A stretch of DNA of 64,000 nt from Arcanobacterium sp. (GTDB lineage: Bacteria; Actinomycetota; Actinomycetes; Actinomycetales; Actinomycetaceae): contig JALFSN010000002.1 in NCBI GenBank assembly GCA_022778805.1, forward strand, positions 186,001-250,000, read 5' to 3'. Under the pieces are notes generated by a model. That model saw nothing but the letters and a program-made list of their open reading frames with translations, did not search any database and had not been told where the DNA came from. Each line of letters starts with the position of its first letter. The first letter of the stretch is position 1. Made by a program: the position numbers and the translations under genes. This document shows positions 19,171 through 28,630 of this stretch, piece by piece.

Positions 19171-20399
19171 CGCATCACTATCCTGAATCACAAGCAGAGG
19201 AATCGGCCGGCCCCACACGTGGCTGGACGGCGTGGCTCATTATCGCCACTATTGGCGTCTATGCCGGATGGTTTGGCCCGCTGCAACTGCTCCTACCCTC
19301 GCAGGCGCTGGAGATCACCAAAGGCATCGGCAGTGAGAATCTGCTCGCCATGGTCACAGGAATTGGCGCTGCCATTTCTATGATCGCTAATCCCGCATGG
19401 GGGCTTGCTTCAGACCGCTTCCGCCTGCGCTATGGCTCCCGTGTGCCGGTGCTCATTGCCGGTCTGACTGTGGCAGTAGTCGGCCTCGTCGTACTATCGC
19501 AAGCCATGTCGGTGATTCCCATGGTGATTGGGTGGGGGCTTGTGCAAGTAGGGCTCAATGGCCCCTTTGCCGTGCTGTTGGCATTTATTGCAGACCGCGT
19601 GCCCGAAGCACATCGCGGCACAGTAGGCTCTCTCTTTGGCGCTGCACAACTCCTCGGCGCCGTCACCGGAAATGCTGTGGCGCTCATTTTCAACTCCGAG
19701 AGAATCGGGTATATCGCTCTGGCTATTGCCGTGCCCTGCCTCGTGCTCCCCATCGCCGTTCTTCACAAGCGAGGACGCGATCTCGCCTCCGCCTCACATT
19801 CTGTGGCGTTCAGCTGGAGCGACGTCAAACTTGATAGCACGTTCGTGGCCGCATTCTGTATGCGTTTCTTTTTGAATCTCGTAAATGCGCTGATGCTGCT
19901 CTATCTGCTGTATTTCGTCATGGAACGCCTGGGGCAAAGCAAAGATGACGCCGATGGCACAGTATTTGTACTCACTCTCGTGTATGTAGGATTAGCAGCA
20001 GTAGCCGCAGCGGGCGGCGGCATCGTCTCCGACAAAATGCATCGCCGGAAAATTTGGGTAGTGTATGCGGCAGTCGTGGGCGCGGTGGGTGGAGTTGTGC
20101 TCGCGTTCGCCCACGATTTCGGCGTGCTCATTGTAGGCACCGTGGCTTTCGCCATCGGATACGGGCTGTTCTTGGCGGTCGATGTGGGTATTATCACCGC
20201 CGCATTGCCCAACGAGAAAACTCGCGCCACAATGCTGGGCGTGGCTAATCTGGCGAGTGCTTCCCCGCAGGCGCTCGCACCAGCCATCGCAGCTCCTATC
20301 GTGGCCAACGCTGGAGGATACACTGGCCTCTACATCGTGACGGCAGCCGTGGGGCTCATGGCAATCGTTTTCCTTCCAATGCTGAAGAAAATCGACTGA
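19167..20399 (+). CDS. Major facilitator superfamily transporter
   Basis: The ~410-residue protein has about 12 hydrophobic helices. The loop after helix 2 carries NPAWGLASDRFRLRYGSRVPV, resembling the MFS G-x-L-a-D-r-x-G-r-k motif. Sitting 217 bp before a GH1 beta-glucosidase, it probably imports a beta-glucoside or other sugar; substrate is inferred from context only. ATG 19167 overlaps the stop of the small upstream frame (ATGA); ATG 19158 is an alternative. Confidence 0.85.
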   Translation: MTHHYPESQAEESAGPTRGWTAWLIIATIGVYAGWFGPLQLLLPSQALEITKGIGSENLLAMVTGIGAAISMIANPAWGLASDRFRLRYGSRVPVLIAGLTVAVVGLVVLSQAMSVIPMVIGWGLVQVGLNGPFAVLLAFIADRVPEAHRGTVGSLFGAAQLLGAVTGNAVALIFNSERIGYIALAIAVPCLVLPIAVLHKRGRDLASASHSVAFSWSDVKLDSTFVAAFCMRFFLNLVNALMLLYLLYFVMERLGQSKDDADGTVFVLTLVYVGLAAVAAAGGGIVSDKMHRRKIWVVYAAVVGAVGGVVLAFAHDFGVLIVGTVAFAIGYGLFLAVDVGIITAALPNEKTRATMLGVANLASASPQALAPAIAAPIVANAGGYTGLYIVTAAVGLMAIVFLPMLKKID

Positions 20400-20616
20400 C
20401 CATCTCTGACCGCCTATGACCGCCTCGGAGTATCTGACTGTCTCAGCTGCTAGACACTCATCCACTCAGTTGCTCAGCCGCTCAGATACCCCAGCTACCT
20501 TCAGAGGTTGCCAAGCTTTCCGGCATTACTAAACAGTTATGACGAACAGAGGTAAACCATCGGACGAAGAGAAATAAACAGAGATACGACGATTAAATAC
20601 GATTGATAGGAGCACT

Positions 20617-22017
20617 ATGATTGATATACATGAACTTGCCGCACGGCTACCTCAAAACTTCTGTCTCGGCACGTCCACAGCGGCTTATCAAATTGAGGGA
20701 GGCGTGGCTGACGGCGGACGCGGCCGCTCTATCTGGGATACTTTTACCCATGAGCCAGGGCACGTAATCAACAATGAAAATGGGGATGTCGCCATTGACC
20801 ATTATCACCGACTTGAGGAAGATCTCGATTATATTGCCGATCTCGGCGCCCCCGACTATCGCTTCTCTATTTCCTGGAGCCGTGTACTTCCAACCGGACG
20901 CGGAGAGCTCAATCCCGAGGGGATTGCTTTCTATGATCGCCTAGTGGATGGGCTTCTTGAGCGCGGCATTCGCCCGTGCCCGACCCTTTTCCATTGGGAT
21001 CTTCCTGAAGCATTGCAGCACGAGGGCGGCTGGATGAACCGCGATACTTGCACCGCCTTCGCCGACTATGCCCGCCTGATGGCTGAGCACTTTGGCGATC
21101 GGGTGCAGCGCTGGGCCACGATGAACGAAATGAGCGTGCATTCTCTATACGGGCACGCTCTCGGTTCCCATGCGCCTGGATTGCAGATGGGCTTGGGTGC
21201 CATGGCTGTGGTACACCGATTGCTGCTCGCTCATGGAATGGCCGTGCAAGCGATTCGTGAGGTGGCTCCCCACGCTGAAGTTGGCGTCGTCAATCAGAAT
21301 TTCCCCGTCATTCCCGCCTCAGATTCTCCTGAAGATCTGCAGGCCGCCGGTATGTTTGATCTGGTCACCAACCAAGTGTTCGTCCACCCGATTCTCACCG
21401 GCGAATACCCCGTGACGGACGTGTATGCCCTGATGGCCGATTCTCCAGAGCAGATTGGGGCAGATCTGGCCATCATTTCCACGCCCATTGATTTCTATGG
21501 CCTCAATTATTATGAACCCACCGTGATCGAAGCACCGAAAGTGGGCAAGGATTACTCTGGAAATCTTGAGGTGGATATCCCTGCCGATATGCCATTTCAA
21601 CCTGTTCCGTACGCCAGCGCCGAGCGCACTGATTTTGGCTGGGCCGTAGCTCCCGAGGGCTTGACTCGCATTCTGCTGCACCTACATAAAACGTATCCGA
21701 ATTTGCCACCAGTGACTGTCACGGAGAATGGCGCTTCTTATCACGACGTTCCTGCAGCTGATGGCTCCATCAACGATCAGGCTCGTATCCGATATCTTGC
21801 CCAGCATATTGCCGCCTGCGCCGATGCCGTCGATGCGGGAGTGGACGTGCGCGGGTACTACTGCTGGTCTACATTCGATAATTTCGAGTGGGCGGCAGGA
21901 TATCAAGAACGCTTCGGCCTGATCTATGTGGACTACAAGACGCTCAAGCGCACGCCTAAGGCATCTTATGCCTGGTATCGCGACCTCGCCCGAGCATTGC
22001 GTGAGCGCCCACTCTGA
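20617..22017 (+). CDS. GH1 beta-glucosidase
   Basis: The 466-residue cytoplasmic enzyme hydrolyses terminal beta-glucosides or beta-galactosides. It shows the GH1 N-terminal signature NFCLGTSTAAYQIEG, TLFHWDLPEAL, the acid/base Glu in TMNEMS (E171; most members have NEP, so Met here is a mild oddity) and the nucleophile in VTENGA (E370), plus YYCWSTFDNFEWAAGY near the end. No signal peptide. AGGAG precedes the ATG. It probably cleaves what the upstream MFS protein imports. Confidence 0.95.
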   Translation: MIDIHELAARLPQNFCLGTSTAAYQIEGGVADGGRGRSIWDTFTHEPGHVINNENGDVAIDHYHRLEEDLDYIADLGAPDYRFSISWSRVLPTGRGELNPEGIAFYDRLVDGLLERGIRPCPTLFHWDLPEALQHEGGWMNRDTCTAFADYARLMAEHFGDRVQRWATMNEMSVHSLYGHALGSHAPGLQMGLGAMAVVHRLLLAHGMAVQAIREVAPHAEVGVVNQNFPVIPASDSPEDLQAAGMFDLVTNQVFVHPILTGEYPVTDVYALMADSPEQIGADLAIISTPIDFYGLNYYEPTVIEAPKVGKDYSGNLEVDIPADMPFQPVPYASAERTDFGWAVAPEGLTRILLHLHKTYPNLPPVTVTENGASYHDVPAADGSINDQARIRYLAQHIAACADAVDAGVDVRGYYCWSTFDNFEWAAGYQERFGLIYVDYKTLKRTPKASYAWYRDLARALRERPL

Positions 22018-22132
22018 TCTGCGAGCATTCATTTACATCAGGTAGGTGGCCGCTCTCCTCCAAGCTATCCCACCGAAGATAGCTATCTCATCAGGGAGCG
22101 CGAGGGCGGCCGCCCACTCTTCATTCTCGCAC

Positions 22133-22168
22133 GCTAGTTCACCGCGCTAGTTCACCGCGCTAGTTCAC
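22133..22168. repeat. 13-bp tandem repeat, 2.8 copies
   Basis: The unit gctagttcaccgc is repeated from 22133, 22146 and 22159 between the convergent GH1 and U32 genes. It is probably a slippage-prone microsatellite. Confidence 0.8.
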
Positions 22169-22226
22169 AAACGCTCGATCTCATTTCTCTGCATTTCTCT
22201 GTGCGCCAGGCATCATTTCTGCCCCG

Positions 22227-23564
22227 CTATGCCTCATTTACGCGCGCTCGGATCATGGCGCCAGCCGTGATCGGCTCCATATCCAGCAGCGGCAACGAGA
22301 ATTCATGAGCCGGATTGTTGATCGCGGATACCGCATTCCCCTCGGCATCTCGCAGCCCCGTTTCTGGCACACGGTATCCGATTGGCGGCCTGCCAGGAGC
22401 TAAAAATTCGATTTCCATGGGAGGGGCAATCTTGTTGCGAGCAAAAATCGTCAGCCGTCGCTCGTGCTCATCCCACCCCGTCACCGTGCCCAGCCAGCGC
22501 CACTCGTTGATGTACCCGCCGCGCGTCACGCTCTCAGAAGCCGGATGCTGCCGGTAGTAAAAGCCTGTGGAGTACTCCCGATGAGTCACTTTATACGGTT
22601 CTTCCCGCAGCCATTGCGGCAGGACGATTGGCCCGCTGTTTCCCGCCGCTCGCTGCGTGAGATACTCATTGACGGCGCATTTATAGGCGTTTGCCGTCAC
22701 CGCCGCATAGTATGCCCCCTTGGCTCGCCCTTCGATTTTGAGGCTCGTGACGCCGGCATCCAGAATGTCGTCCACGTGCTCCAGCAGATTCATGTCGTGC
22801 GAATTGAAAAGGAACGTCCCCTGCTCAGAGACCTCTACCGGAATAAATTCGCTCGGCCGTTTCTCTTCCACCACGTGATATTTGTAGCGGCACGCCTGCA
22901 CGCAATCGCCGTGGTTGGCATCTCGGCCCGTAAGATGCTGCGATATGAGGCAACGCCCTGAAAATGCCATACACATGGAGCCATGCACAAACGTTTCCAA
23001 CTCGACATACCTCGGAATGCGGGCACGAATTGCGCGAATCGCTTCTAGATCGAGTTCACGCGCCAGCACTATTCGGCTCGCACCTAGCTCAATGAGCGCC
23101 TGAGCGGCCTGATAGTTCGTGACGCCGGCCTGGGTGGACACGTGCAGCTGCGTGTGCGGAGCCACTTTGCGAGCCGCCATCAGCACCCCAATATCCGAAA
23201 TGATGAGCGCGTCTACCCCGATATCTGCCAACTGCCCCATATAGGTATTCATCTGCGGCACCTCATCGGAGTTCGGCAGGATATTGCAGGTGGCGTACAC
23301 GCGGGCTTCGCGCTCATGGGCGTAGCGGACGGCCTGCTCAAAATCGTCGAGCGTGAAATTCTTCGGCGCGCTGCGCATCCCGAATTGTTGCCCACCGCAA
23401 TAGACGGCATCGGCGCCAAAATCTATGGCGGTCTTCAGCGTGGCGAGATTTCCTGCTGGGGCAAGCACCTCAGGTTTAGATACGGCACACTCCGCCGGAG
23501 TCTGGGCAGCGGCAGCATTCGCATCCCAGGAAACGTTTGCACAATGGCGTGATTCAAATGGCAC
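22227..23564 (-). CDS. U32 family protein (YegQ/TrhP-like, tRNA hydroxylation)
   Basis: The ~445-residue protein begins PEVLAPAGNLATLKTAIDFGADAVY and carries the U32 signature ETFVHGSMCMAFSGRCLIS, followed by GDCVQACRY, the Cys set of the family. Long U32 proteins of this type (TrhP/YegQ) act in hydroxylation of tRNA uridine-34; older annotations call them peptidases. The start is uncertain: GTG 23564 is the best candidate but has no clear ribosome site. The longer frame runs antisense to the divergent CadD-like gene, so the shared promoter space would be only about 36 bp. Confidence 0.9.
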   Translation of the reverse strand: MPFESRHCANVSWDANAAAAQTPAECAVSKPEVLAPAGNLATLKTAIDFGADAVYCGGQQFGMRSAPKNFTLDDFEQAVRYAHEREARVYATCNILPNSDEVPQMNTYMGQLADIGVDALIISDIGVLMAARKVAPHTQLHVSTQAGVTNYQAAQALIELGASRIVLARELDLEAIRAIRARIPRYVELETFVHGSMCMAFSGRCLISQHLTGRDANHGDCVQACRYKYHVVEEKRPSEFIPVEVSEQGTFLFNSHDMNLLEHVDDILDAGVTSLKIEGRAKGAYYAAVTANAYKCAVNEYLTQRAAGNSGPIVLPQWLREEPYKVTHREYSTGFYYRQHPASESVTRGGYINEWRWLGTVTGWDEHERRLTIFARNKIAPPMEIEFLAPGRPPIGYRVPETGLRDAEGNAVSAINNPAHEFSLPLLDMEPITAGAMIRARVNEA

Positions 23565-23600
23565 ACGAACAGCATAGAGGATAGACGGTAGTCTTGTGAT

Positions 23601-24215
23601 GTGCTCATATCGTTTTTGAAAGCTATCGGACTTTTCGCCGTCACGAATATCGACCATTTGCTCGTGCTTTCCATTTTCTTTGCCCACGGCGCGAAGAAGC
23701 CTCACACTCTGCGCCAAATTCTCATCGGCCAGTACATCGGCTTTGCCGCAATCCTCGGCATCACGATTGCTGGGGCTATCGGCGCCACGGCATTGCTGCC
23801 TGCTGCCCTCGTTCCATGGTTTGGCCTCTTGCCTATCTTCATCGGCATTCGCGCTGCTCTCAACTCGTGGCGAGCCATCCACACAGACGAAGCAGATGAT
23901 GAGATGAACGAATCGGCAGAAAAGATTAAACAGAAGCCGTTGAGCATCATGGCCGTTGCTGCCGTAACCTTTGCCAACGGCGGCGACGAAATCGGCACTT
24001 ATTTGCCGGTTTTCATGGCAGCTCCCCCCATGGAAATCGCCCTCTACTGCGCTGTCTTCCTCGTGCTAGTGATCGGAGTGGTGGCTCTGGCTCGATTCGT
24101 GACGTCGCGCCCCAGCGTGGCTGAATTCTTGGAACGTTTCGAAATCATTATTTTCCCCACCGTTTTAATTGCCCTCGGCATAGGGATTATTGTCTCTGGC
24201 CTCTTTGGAATCTGA
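23601..24215 (+). CDS. CadD-like cation (cadmium) exporter
   Basis: The 204-residue membrane protein has about five to six helices and the CadD/LysE-superfamily features TNIDHLLVL and FANGGDEIGTYLPVF. CadD proteins export cadmium and related divalent cations. A GTG start at 23601 is assumed. The Zn/Mn-type importer nearby hints at a metal-homeostasis neighbourhood, although a broken gene lies between. Confidence 0.85.
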   Translation: MLISFLKAIGLFAVTNIDHLLVLSIFFAHGAKKPHTLRQILIGQYIGFAAILGITIAGAIGATALLPAALVPWFGLLPIFIGIRAALNSWRAIHTDEADDEMNESAEKIKQKPLSIMAVAAVTFANGGDEIGTYLPVFMAAPPMEIALYCAVFLVLVIGVVALARFVTSRPSVAEFLERFEIIIFPTVLIALGIGIIVSGLFGI

Positions 24216-24265
24216 CGCTCCGCATCTTTCGTAATATCACGCCGTATCTTTGGACTCCACGCCAT

Positions 24266-24297
24266 CCAGAGATACGCATCACCAGAGATACGCATCA
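24266..24297. repeat. Perfect 16-bp tandem duplication
   Basis: ccagagatacgcatca occurs twice back to back, shortly after the CadD-like gene. Confidence 0.9.
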
Positions 24298-24350
24298 TAG
24301 GTGGCACCGGAATAACGCTCTACGGTCGCCAGTTTCACTGTACGAAAGCA

Positions 24351-24551
24351 GTCGGAGGCTTTGGGGCAAACCATCATCTGCGCCAAACGCTCGTCTTCGT
24401 CAATTCGCCCGTTGTACAGCAGCCTGAACTGTATATGAGCAAAGTCGATACGCTGTATGACGCCGATGGCAACCTCGCCGAGGGCACCCGTGCATTTCTC
24501 GGCAGCGCGATCGATGCATTTATCAGCCTTATCCAGAAGCATCAAGCGTAA
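24351..24551 (+). pseudogene. C-terminal remnant of an NAD(P)H-dependent FMN reductase
   Basis: The frame reads VGGFGANHHLRQTLVFVN, then SPVVQQPELYMSKVDTLYD and ends FISLIQKHQA with a stop at 24549-24551. GGFGANHHLRQ and LQQPE-type motifs are typical of the C-terminal third of NADPH-dependent FMN/chromate reductases. Upstream of 24351 the similarity stops and there is no start codon or ribosome site, so the N-terminal two thirds are gone. It lies between the CadD-like gene and the ABC permease. Confidence 0.75.
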
Positions 24552-24588
24552 GCGATAGCGAGCTGGCTCTTCTCGTCATTCGCCCGCA

Positions 24589-25461
24589 TCATGCCAAGCG
24601 GCACCGCCGACGGTGGCACTTCCACGCGCGGCGAGCTACGAGCGCCCCTACGAAAAGAACTCCATCAAACATGGCCATCGCAGCCGACGTGGGCAGCTCC
24701 AGCTTCCAAGCAACCCAAAAGCCTATCGCCGCAGAGATCAGCGCCACCGCCAGGGAAATTCCCACCGCTGTGCCTAAGCTACGAGAGAAGAGCACCGCTG
24801 TGGCTGCCGGACAGATCATGAGAGCCATCACCAATATAGAGCCCGCCACAGAGAAAGCGCTCACCACTGTGAGAGCTACGAGCAACATCAAACCGTTTTC
24901 AGCAAGACGCACAGGCATTCCGGCCGTGAGTGCAAAGTGCCGATCAAAAATCGACACCCGAAGCACTCTCCAGAAGACGGCGATGTAAAGAGCTGTGAGT
25001 GCGAGCACCACTATCAGTGGCCACATGGCTCGCGGCCCGTAGTTGATTCCGCCCACAATAATGTGTTCACTGCGCAGCGCCATCAAATTGAGATCCCCTG
25101 CCAACACCGTGTGCTCCGATACATGTACGTTCCGAAACGTCGTGGACATGAGCAACACGCCGAGCGCAAAGAGAGCTGGAAAAAGTACCCCTTGATCGGC
25201 GTCACCGCTAACGATTGCGTGCGAGCGCAGCCAGTTTGACATCCACACGATCATCAGTCCCATGATAGTGGCGGCAACTGTCATGGCCGGCGAGTGCAGT
25301 GTACCTGTGAGTGCCACTCCGATCACGATTCCTGGGAGAACGGCGTGAGACATGGCATCAATCAGCATCGACTGACCACGCAGCACAATAAATACTCCAG
25401 GGAGTGCGCACGTCAACGCCGTCACACAGGCAAGGAGAAAGGCCGCTGCAATAAAACTCAT
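24589..25461 (-). CDS. Zn/Mn-type ABC transporter permease 2
   Basis: The 290-residue ABC-3 family permease has eight or so helices and family motifs such as ALPGVFIVLRGQSMLIDAMSHAVLPG and SILVMALMICPAATA. It forms the membrane channel with the second permease upstream. ATG 25461 overlaps the preceding stop as ATGA and has AGGAG 7 bases before, so I prefer it to ATG 25485, where GGAGGT abuts the codon. Confidence 0.92.
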   Translation of the reverse strand: MSFIAAAFLLACVTALTCALPGVFIVLRGQSMLIDAMSHAVLPGIVIGVALTGTLHSPAMTVAATIMGLMIVWMSNWLRSHAIVSGDADQGVLFPALFALGVLLMSTTFRNVHVSEHTVLAGDLNLMALRSEHIIVGGINYGPRAMWPLIVVLALTALYIAVFWRVLRVSIFDRHFALTAGMPVRLAENGLMLLVALTVVSAFSVAGSILVMALMICPAATAVLFSRSLGTAVGISLAVALISAAIGFWVAWKLELPTSAAMAMFDGVLFVGALVARRAWKCHRRRCRLA

Positions 25462-26456
25462 GAGTACGCTCCTCGCCGCAAACATACCTCCCGCTGTTCG
25501 GCGCAGGTTTCCAAGCGCTGAGCTTGAGCGCGCCCGCTGCGCTGCCACCATCTGCAATGCCAGACGTGCAGCCCCTGCCGGCGCAGCTCCAGCCACAATC
25601 GCAGTGCCCGCACAGCTAACGAGATCAAAAACGCAATAAAGAGAAGAATGACGACAATAGGCCCCGTCGGTACATCTCCCATCGATATGGACAGATATCC
25701 GCCGAGCATTCCAGCTATAGCTCCTGCACATGCCGAGCCCAGCACCATCGCCCGCATCGAATGGACGAATGGGCGCACGATGACGGCAGGCATCAGCGCA
25801 AAAGCCACGACGAGAATCATTCCCACAGATTTCACTCCCAGGACGATTGCTACCGTCACACATATGGTGAGCAGAGCGTCTACCACACGCGGGCGGCATC
25901 CGCTGAGCCTTGCCATGATCGGGTCGAAGACTAGCAATGCAACTTCTTTCCACATCGCTACTACAACTGCGCTTGCAATGACGCCGAGAAGTGCGATCGT
26001 CCACAGATCGACGGCGCGCACGGTGGCCGCGTTGCCAAAGAAATACGACATAATTCCCGCTTTCCCTGGGATGGACGAATGATTCAGAATATGAATCGCA
26101 GCTAGTCCCCCGCCGTAAAAAATCGAGAGTGAGACGGCCATGGCAGCATCCGGTTTCACTGGCGTGTGCGCCACTATCCAGTTTGTGAGAGCCACTGCCA
26201 TACACGAGCTGAATGCCGCACCGAGCGAGACCACTAACGTGGACTGTCCATTTCCTCCCCATGCCGCCGCCAAGGCAAATGCACAGACGACGCCCAGGAT
26301 TGCGCAGTGTCCCATCACATCAGATATCAGCGACTGCGCCCGTAAATAGAGAAAAGACCCAGCTCCGCCAGCGAAAAATCCCACCAGTAGGACGGCAAAA
26401 AAGGTGGTGCGAAAGCCATAGGTGGCGAAAAATTCTCCCAGTGGTATAAGCGTCAT
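25458..26456 (-). CDS. Zn/Mn-type ABC transporter permease 1
   Basis: The 332-residue ABC-3 permease (GSFLYLRAQSLISDVMGHCAILG; ILVVAFALMPAVIVRP) overlaps both neighbours by 4 bases. The last ~45 residues are basic, Arg/Gln/Cys-rich and unlike the family, perhaps an acquired tail. Together with its partner permease it forms a heterodimeric channel for a divalent metal. Confidence 0.92.
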   Translation of the reverse strand: MTLIPLGEFFATYGFRTTFFAVLLVGFFAGGAGSFLYLRAQSLISDVMGHCAILGVVCAFALAAAWGGNGQSTLVVSLGAAFSSCMAVALTNWIVAHTPVKPDAAMAVSLSIFYGGGLAAIHILNHSSIPGKAGIMSYFFGNAATVRAVDLWTIALLGVIASAVVVAMWKEVALLVFDPIMARLSGCRPRVVDALLTICVTVAIVLGVKSVGMILVVAFALMPAVIVRPFVHSMRAMVLGSACAGAIAGMLGGYLSISMGDVPTGPIVVILLFIAFLISLAVRALRLWLELRRQGLHVWHCRWWQRSGRAQAQRLETCAEQREVCLRRGAYS

Positions 26457-27313
26457 CCCTCGGCCTCCCCGCTGGCATTTTTGGCCTCCTCGCTGGCGAT
26501 TACCGTCGTTTCCAGTCTCTCAACCGCCACCCCCAGCTCGGCAGCCGCAGCCGTCACTCCCAGTTTTTCGGTCACAGCCGCCGCCCCCAGCCCTGTAGCC
26601 ACGTGTGGAATACCGTATGCTCGTGCCACCACGCTCGGCTGGAGTACCTGCGACGTCAAACCGCTAGCCACCACTTCCCCGTGCGAGAGAAGCGTGACGT
26701 GAGAAGCGATGGCAGAGACCGTGCCAAGATCGTGATGGACGAGCACGACTGTGGCACCTGTAGCCACCTGCTCTTGCAAGATTTCCAGAATCGTCGCTTC
26801 AGAGGCGATATCGACGCCGGCGAACGGCTCATCCATCAAGAGCAGGTCAGCTCCCTGCGCTAAAAGACGCGCTACGAACACTCGTTGCTTTTGCCCACCG
26901 GAGAGAGCAGCAATATGCCGATCAGCGATGTCGGCGAGCCCTGCCCGCTCCAGCGCGTGGGCAGTAGCCTTTTTCTGCTCTCGCCCAATTGCCCGAAACC
27001 ACCCCACGCTCGAATAAGTGCCCATTGCTACCACATCTTTCACTGTGATGGGGAAATCCCAGTCCACTGAAGCGGTTTGCGGCATATAGGCAACACGTCG
27101 GCGAACGCGCGCAAAAGGCTCGCCAAAAAATCGCGCCTCACCACTCGAAGCAATCAGCCCCAGAGCCGCTTTCATCAGCGTGGATTTTCCCGAACCGTTC
27201 GGGCCTACAATGGCGTGAATAGCACCAGGCTCCACGGCCATGCTCACGCCGCTCAGGGCGCGAACGGAGCCATATGATGCGCTCAGTTGATGAAGTTCGA
27301 GTGGTGAGGTCAT
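26453..27313 (-). CDS. Zn/Mn-type ABC transporter ATP-binding protein
   Basis: The 286-residue ATPase has Walker A GPNGSGKST, the signature LSGGQKQR, Walker B LLLMDEP and the switch His in LVHHD. RVAYMPQTASVDWDFP is typical of manganese/zinc-type (MntB/ZnuC-like) ATPases. The C-terminal ~50 residues are Ala/Val/Glu-rich and probably disordered. It energises uptake by the two permeases and is co-transcribed with them. Confidence 0.93.
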   Translation of the reverse strand: MTSPLELHQLSASYGSVRALSGVSMAVEPGAIHAIVGPNGSGKSTLMKAALGLIASSGEARFFGEPFARVRRRVAYMPQTASVDWDFPITVKDVVAMGTYSSVGWFRAIGREQKKATAHALERAGLADIADRHIAALSGGQKQRVFVARLLAQGADLLLMDEPFAGVDIASEATILEILQEQVATGATVVLVHHDLGTVSAIASHVTLLSHGEVVASGLTSQVLQPSVVARAYGIPHVATGLGAAAVTEKLGVTAAAAELGVAVERLETTVIASEEAKNASGEAEG

Positions 27314-27328
27314 AAATCTCCTAGCGCG

Positions 27329-27360
27329 GCGTCACGCCTCAGATGCGTCACGCCTCAGAT
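27329..27360. repeat. Perfect 16-bp tandem duplication
   Basis: gcgtcacgcctcagat is present twice in tandem between the metal-binding protein gene and the ATPase gene. Confidence 0.9.
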
Positions 27361-27437
27361 GTAAGGTGCGGCAAATGTGCGACTCAGCGGCTACGCGATG
27401 CGGCAGATGCAGGGTGCGACAGATAGGCGATGCGCCG

Positions 27438-28394
27438 TCACTTCTTCAAAGCGGCTGCAATCGTCTGAGCGTTGTGCTCAAAAGCGCCAATATACGTATT
27501 GACGGGAGCAGAATCCCCCAAGGTATCCGCGTAAAGCACTTGATCAGACACATCTACGTGCCCGCCCTTAGCTGCCACAGATTCCTGCAGATGCTTGATG
27601 ACTTCGGGATTCTTCAGGTTGTCTTGGAATATCTGGTGGACGTTTTTCTGGGCGACGAGAGTGGCGAGCTCGTCAAATTGCGCAGCGCTCATCTCAGATT
27701 CAGAGGAGACGAAATCCGTGGCGTGAATTTCCAGACCATACGTTTTACCGAGGTAGTTGAAAGCGTCGTGGCCGGTGACGAGAATCCGCTTCTCGGCGGG
27801 GATGGATTCGAATGCAGCTTTGGCTTTCTCGTGAGCTGCCTGGATTTTTGCTTTATAGCTGGTGGCATTCTGTTTGTACGTATCCGCATGAGGGGCATCA
27901 AGCGCGGCGAGCTTTTGAGCAATTGCATCAACGGCATACTGCCAGAGAATCGGGGAATTCCACACGTGCGGATCGTGTCCGGACACTTTGCCATCTTCTT
28001 CCCATGGCAAGAGTTCTTTCTCAGGAATCGCCTCGGCTGCTGGGAGCGAGCGCTCTTTCAAGCCGTCAAACTGAGCCATCATTTTATGCTCCATATCGTG
28101 GCTCGTCCACACCACGAGATCAGCTGCATCCACTTTCTGAATATCAGCCGTCGTGAGTTCCTGGGTATGCGGATCTCCTCCAGGAGCTACGAGCGTGGTC
28201 ACTGTGGCCTGCGGAGCTATATTTGCCACGGCGTCAGCCAAATAGCCCGTCGATGCCACAATCTGAAATTCCTTATTGCTTGACGTCGGATTGTTTGACG
28301 TCGATGCGCTGCCTTTTCCGGTTTCAGCGCACGCTGCAGTGGTGCACGCCAACAGCATAGAGAGCGCAAGAGCTGCCGTTCGTTTGAGATTCAT
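27438..28394 (-). CDS. Zn/Mn-binding lipoprotein of the ABC transporter
   Basis: The 318-residue substrate-binding protein of the ZnuA/MntA (cluster A-I) family has a lipobox near LACTTAAC, GDPHTQELT and HDPHVWNSP metal-binding motifs, ILVTGHDAFNYLG, and a C-terminal half ending in helices. It captures a divalent metal outside the cell and delivers it to the two permeases. The His-rich loop typical of ZnuA is missing, which leans slightly to manganese, but this is not decisive. GAGGA lies 8 bases before the ATG, and a palindromic operator lies upstream. Confidence 0.93.
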   Translation of the reverse strand: MNLKRTAALALSMLLACTTAACAETGKGSASTSNNPTSSNKEFQIVASTGYLADAVANIAPQATVTTLVAPGGDPHTQELTTADIQKVDAADLVVWTSHDMEHKMMAQFDGLKERSLPAAEAIPEKELLPWEEDGKVSGHDPHVWNSPILWQYAVDAIAQKLAALDAPHADTYKQNATSYKAKIQAAHEKAKAAFESIPAEKRILVTGHDAFNYLGKTYGLEIHATDFVSSESEMSAAQFDELATLVAQKNVHQIFQDNLKNPEVIKHLQESVAAKGGHVDVSDQVLYADTLGDSAPVNTYIGAFEHNAQTIAAALKK

Positions 28395-28435
28395 ATATGT
28401 TCCTCGTTTGCTATCGTATTTATAAGAACTTTGGA

Positions 28436-28471
28436 TACCCTAAGTTCATAAAAGTTAGGGTACCCTAAGTT
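28436..28471. promoter_or_regulatory. Palindromic operator of the metal transporter operon
   Basis: A perfect 14-bp palindrome TTAGGGTACCCTAA (28455-28468), flanked by AAAG/GTTT, is preceded 25 bp away by a matching half site TACCCTAAGTT (28436-28446). Palindromes of this kind upstream of Mn/Zn importers are usually bound by DtxR/MntR-type or Fur/Zur-type repressors; which one applies here is not known. Confidence 0.75.
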
Positions 28472-28630
28472 TTACTGTAGTTCTAGCTTCGTGAGAGAAA
28501 GTCAGATCTTTCACTGCCCTCTAAAAGTCAGACGAACGTCCCGACAAACACTAGGATTGCCGGTACAAGGATGCGCATAAACACGAGCGCCAAAGGTGCC
28601 GCCTGCGCCGAAATACGTTTCAATATAACC

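Noticed and set aside
24279-24545. 88-codon minus-strand frame
   Set aside because: It is the antisense shadow of the FMN reductase remnant.
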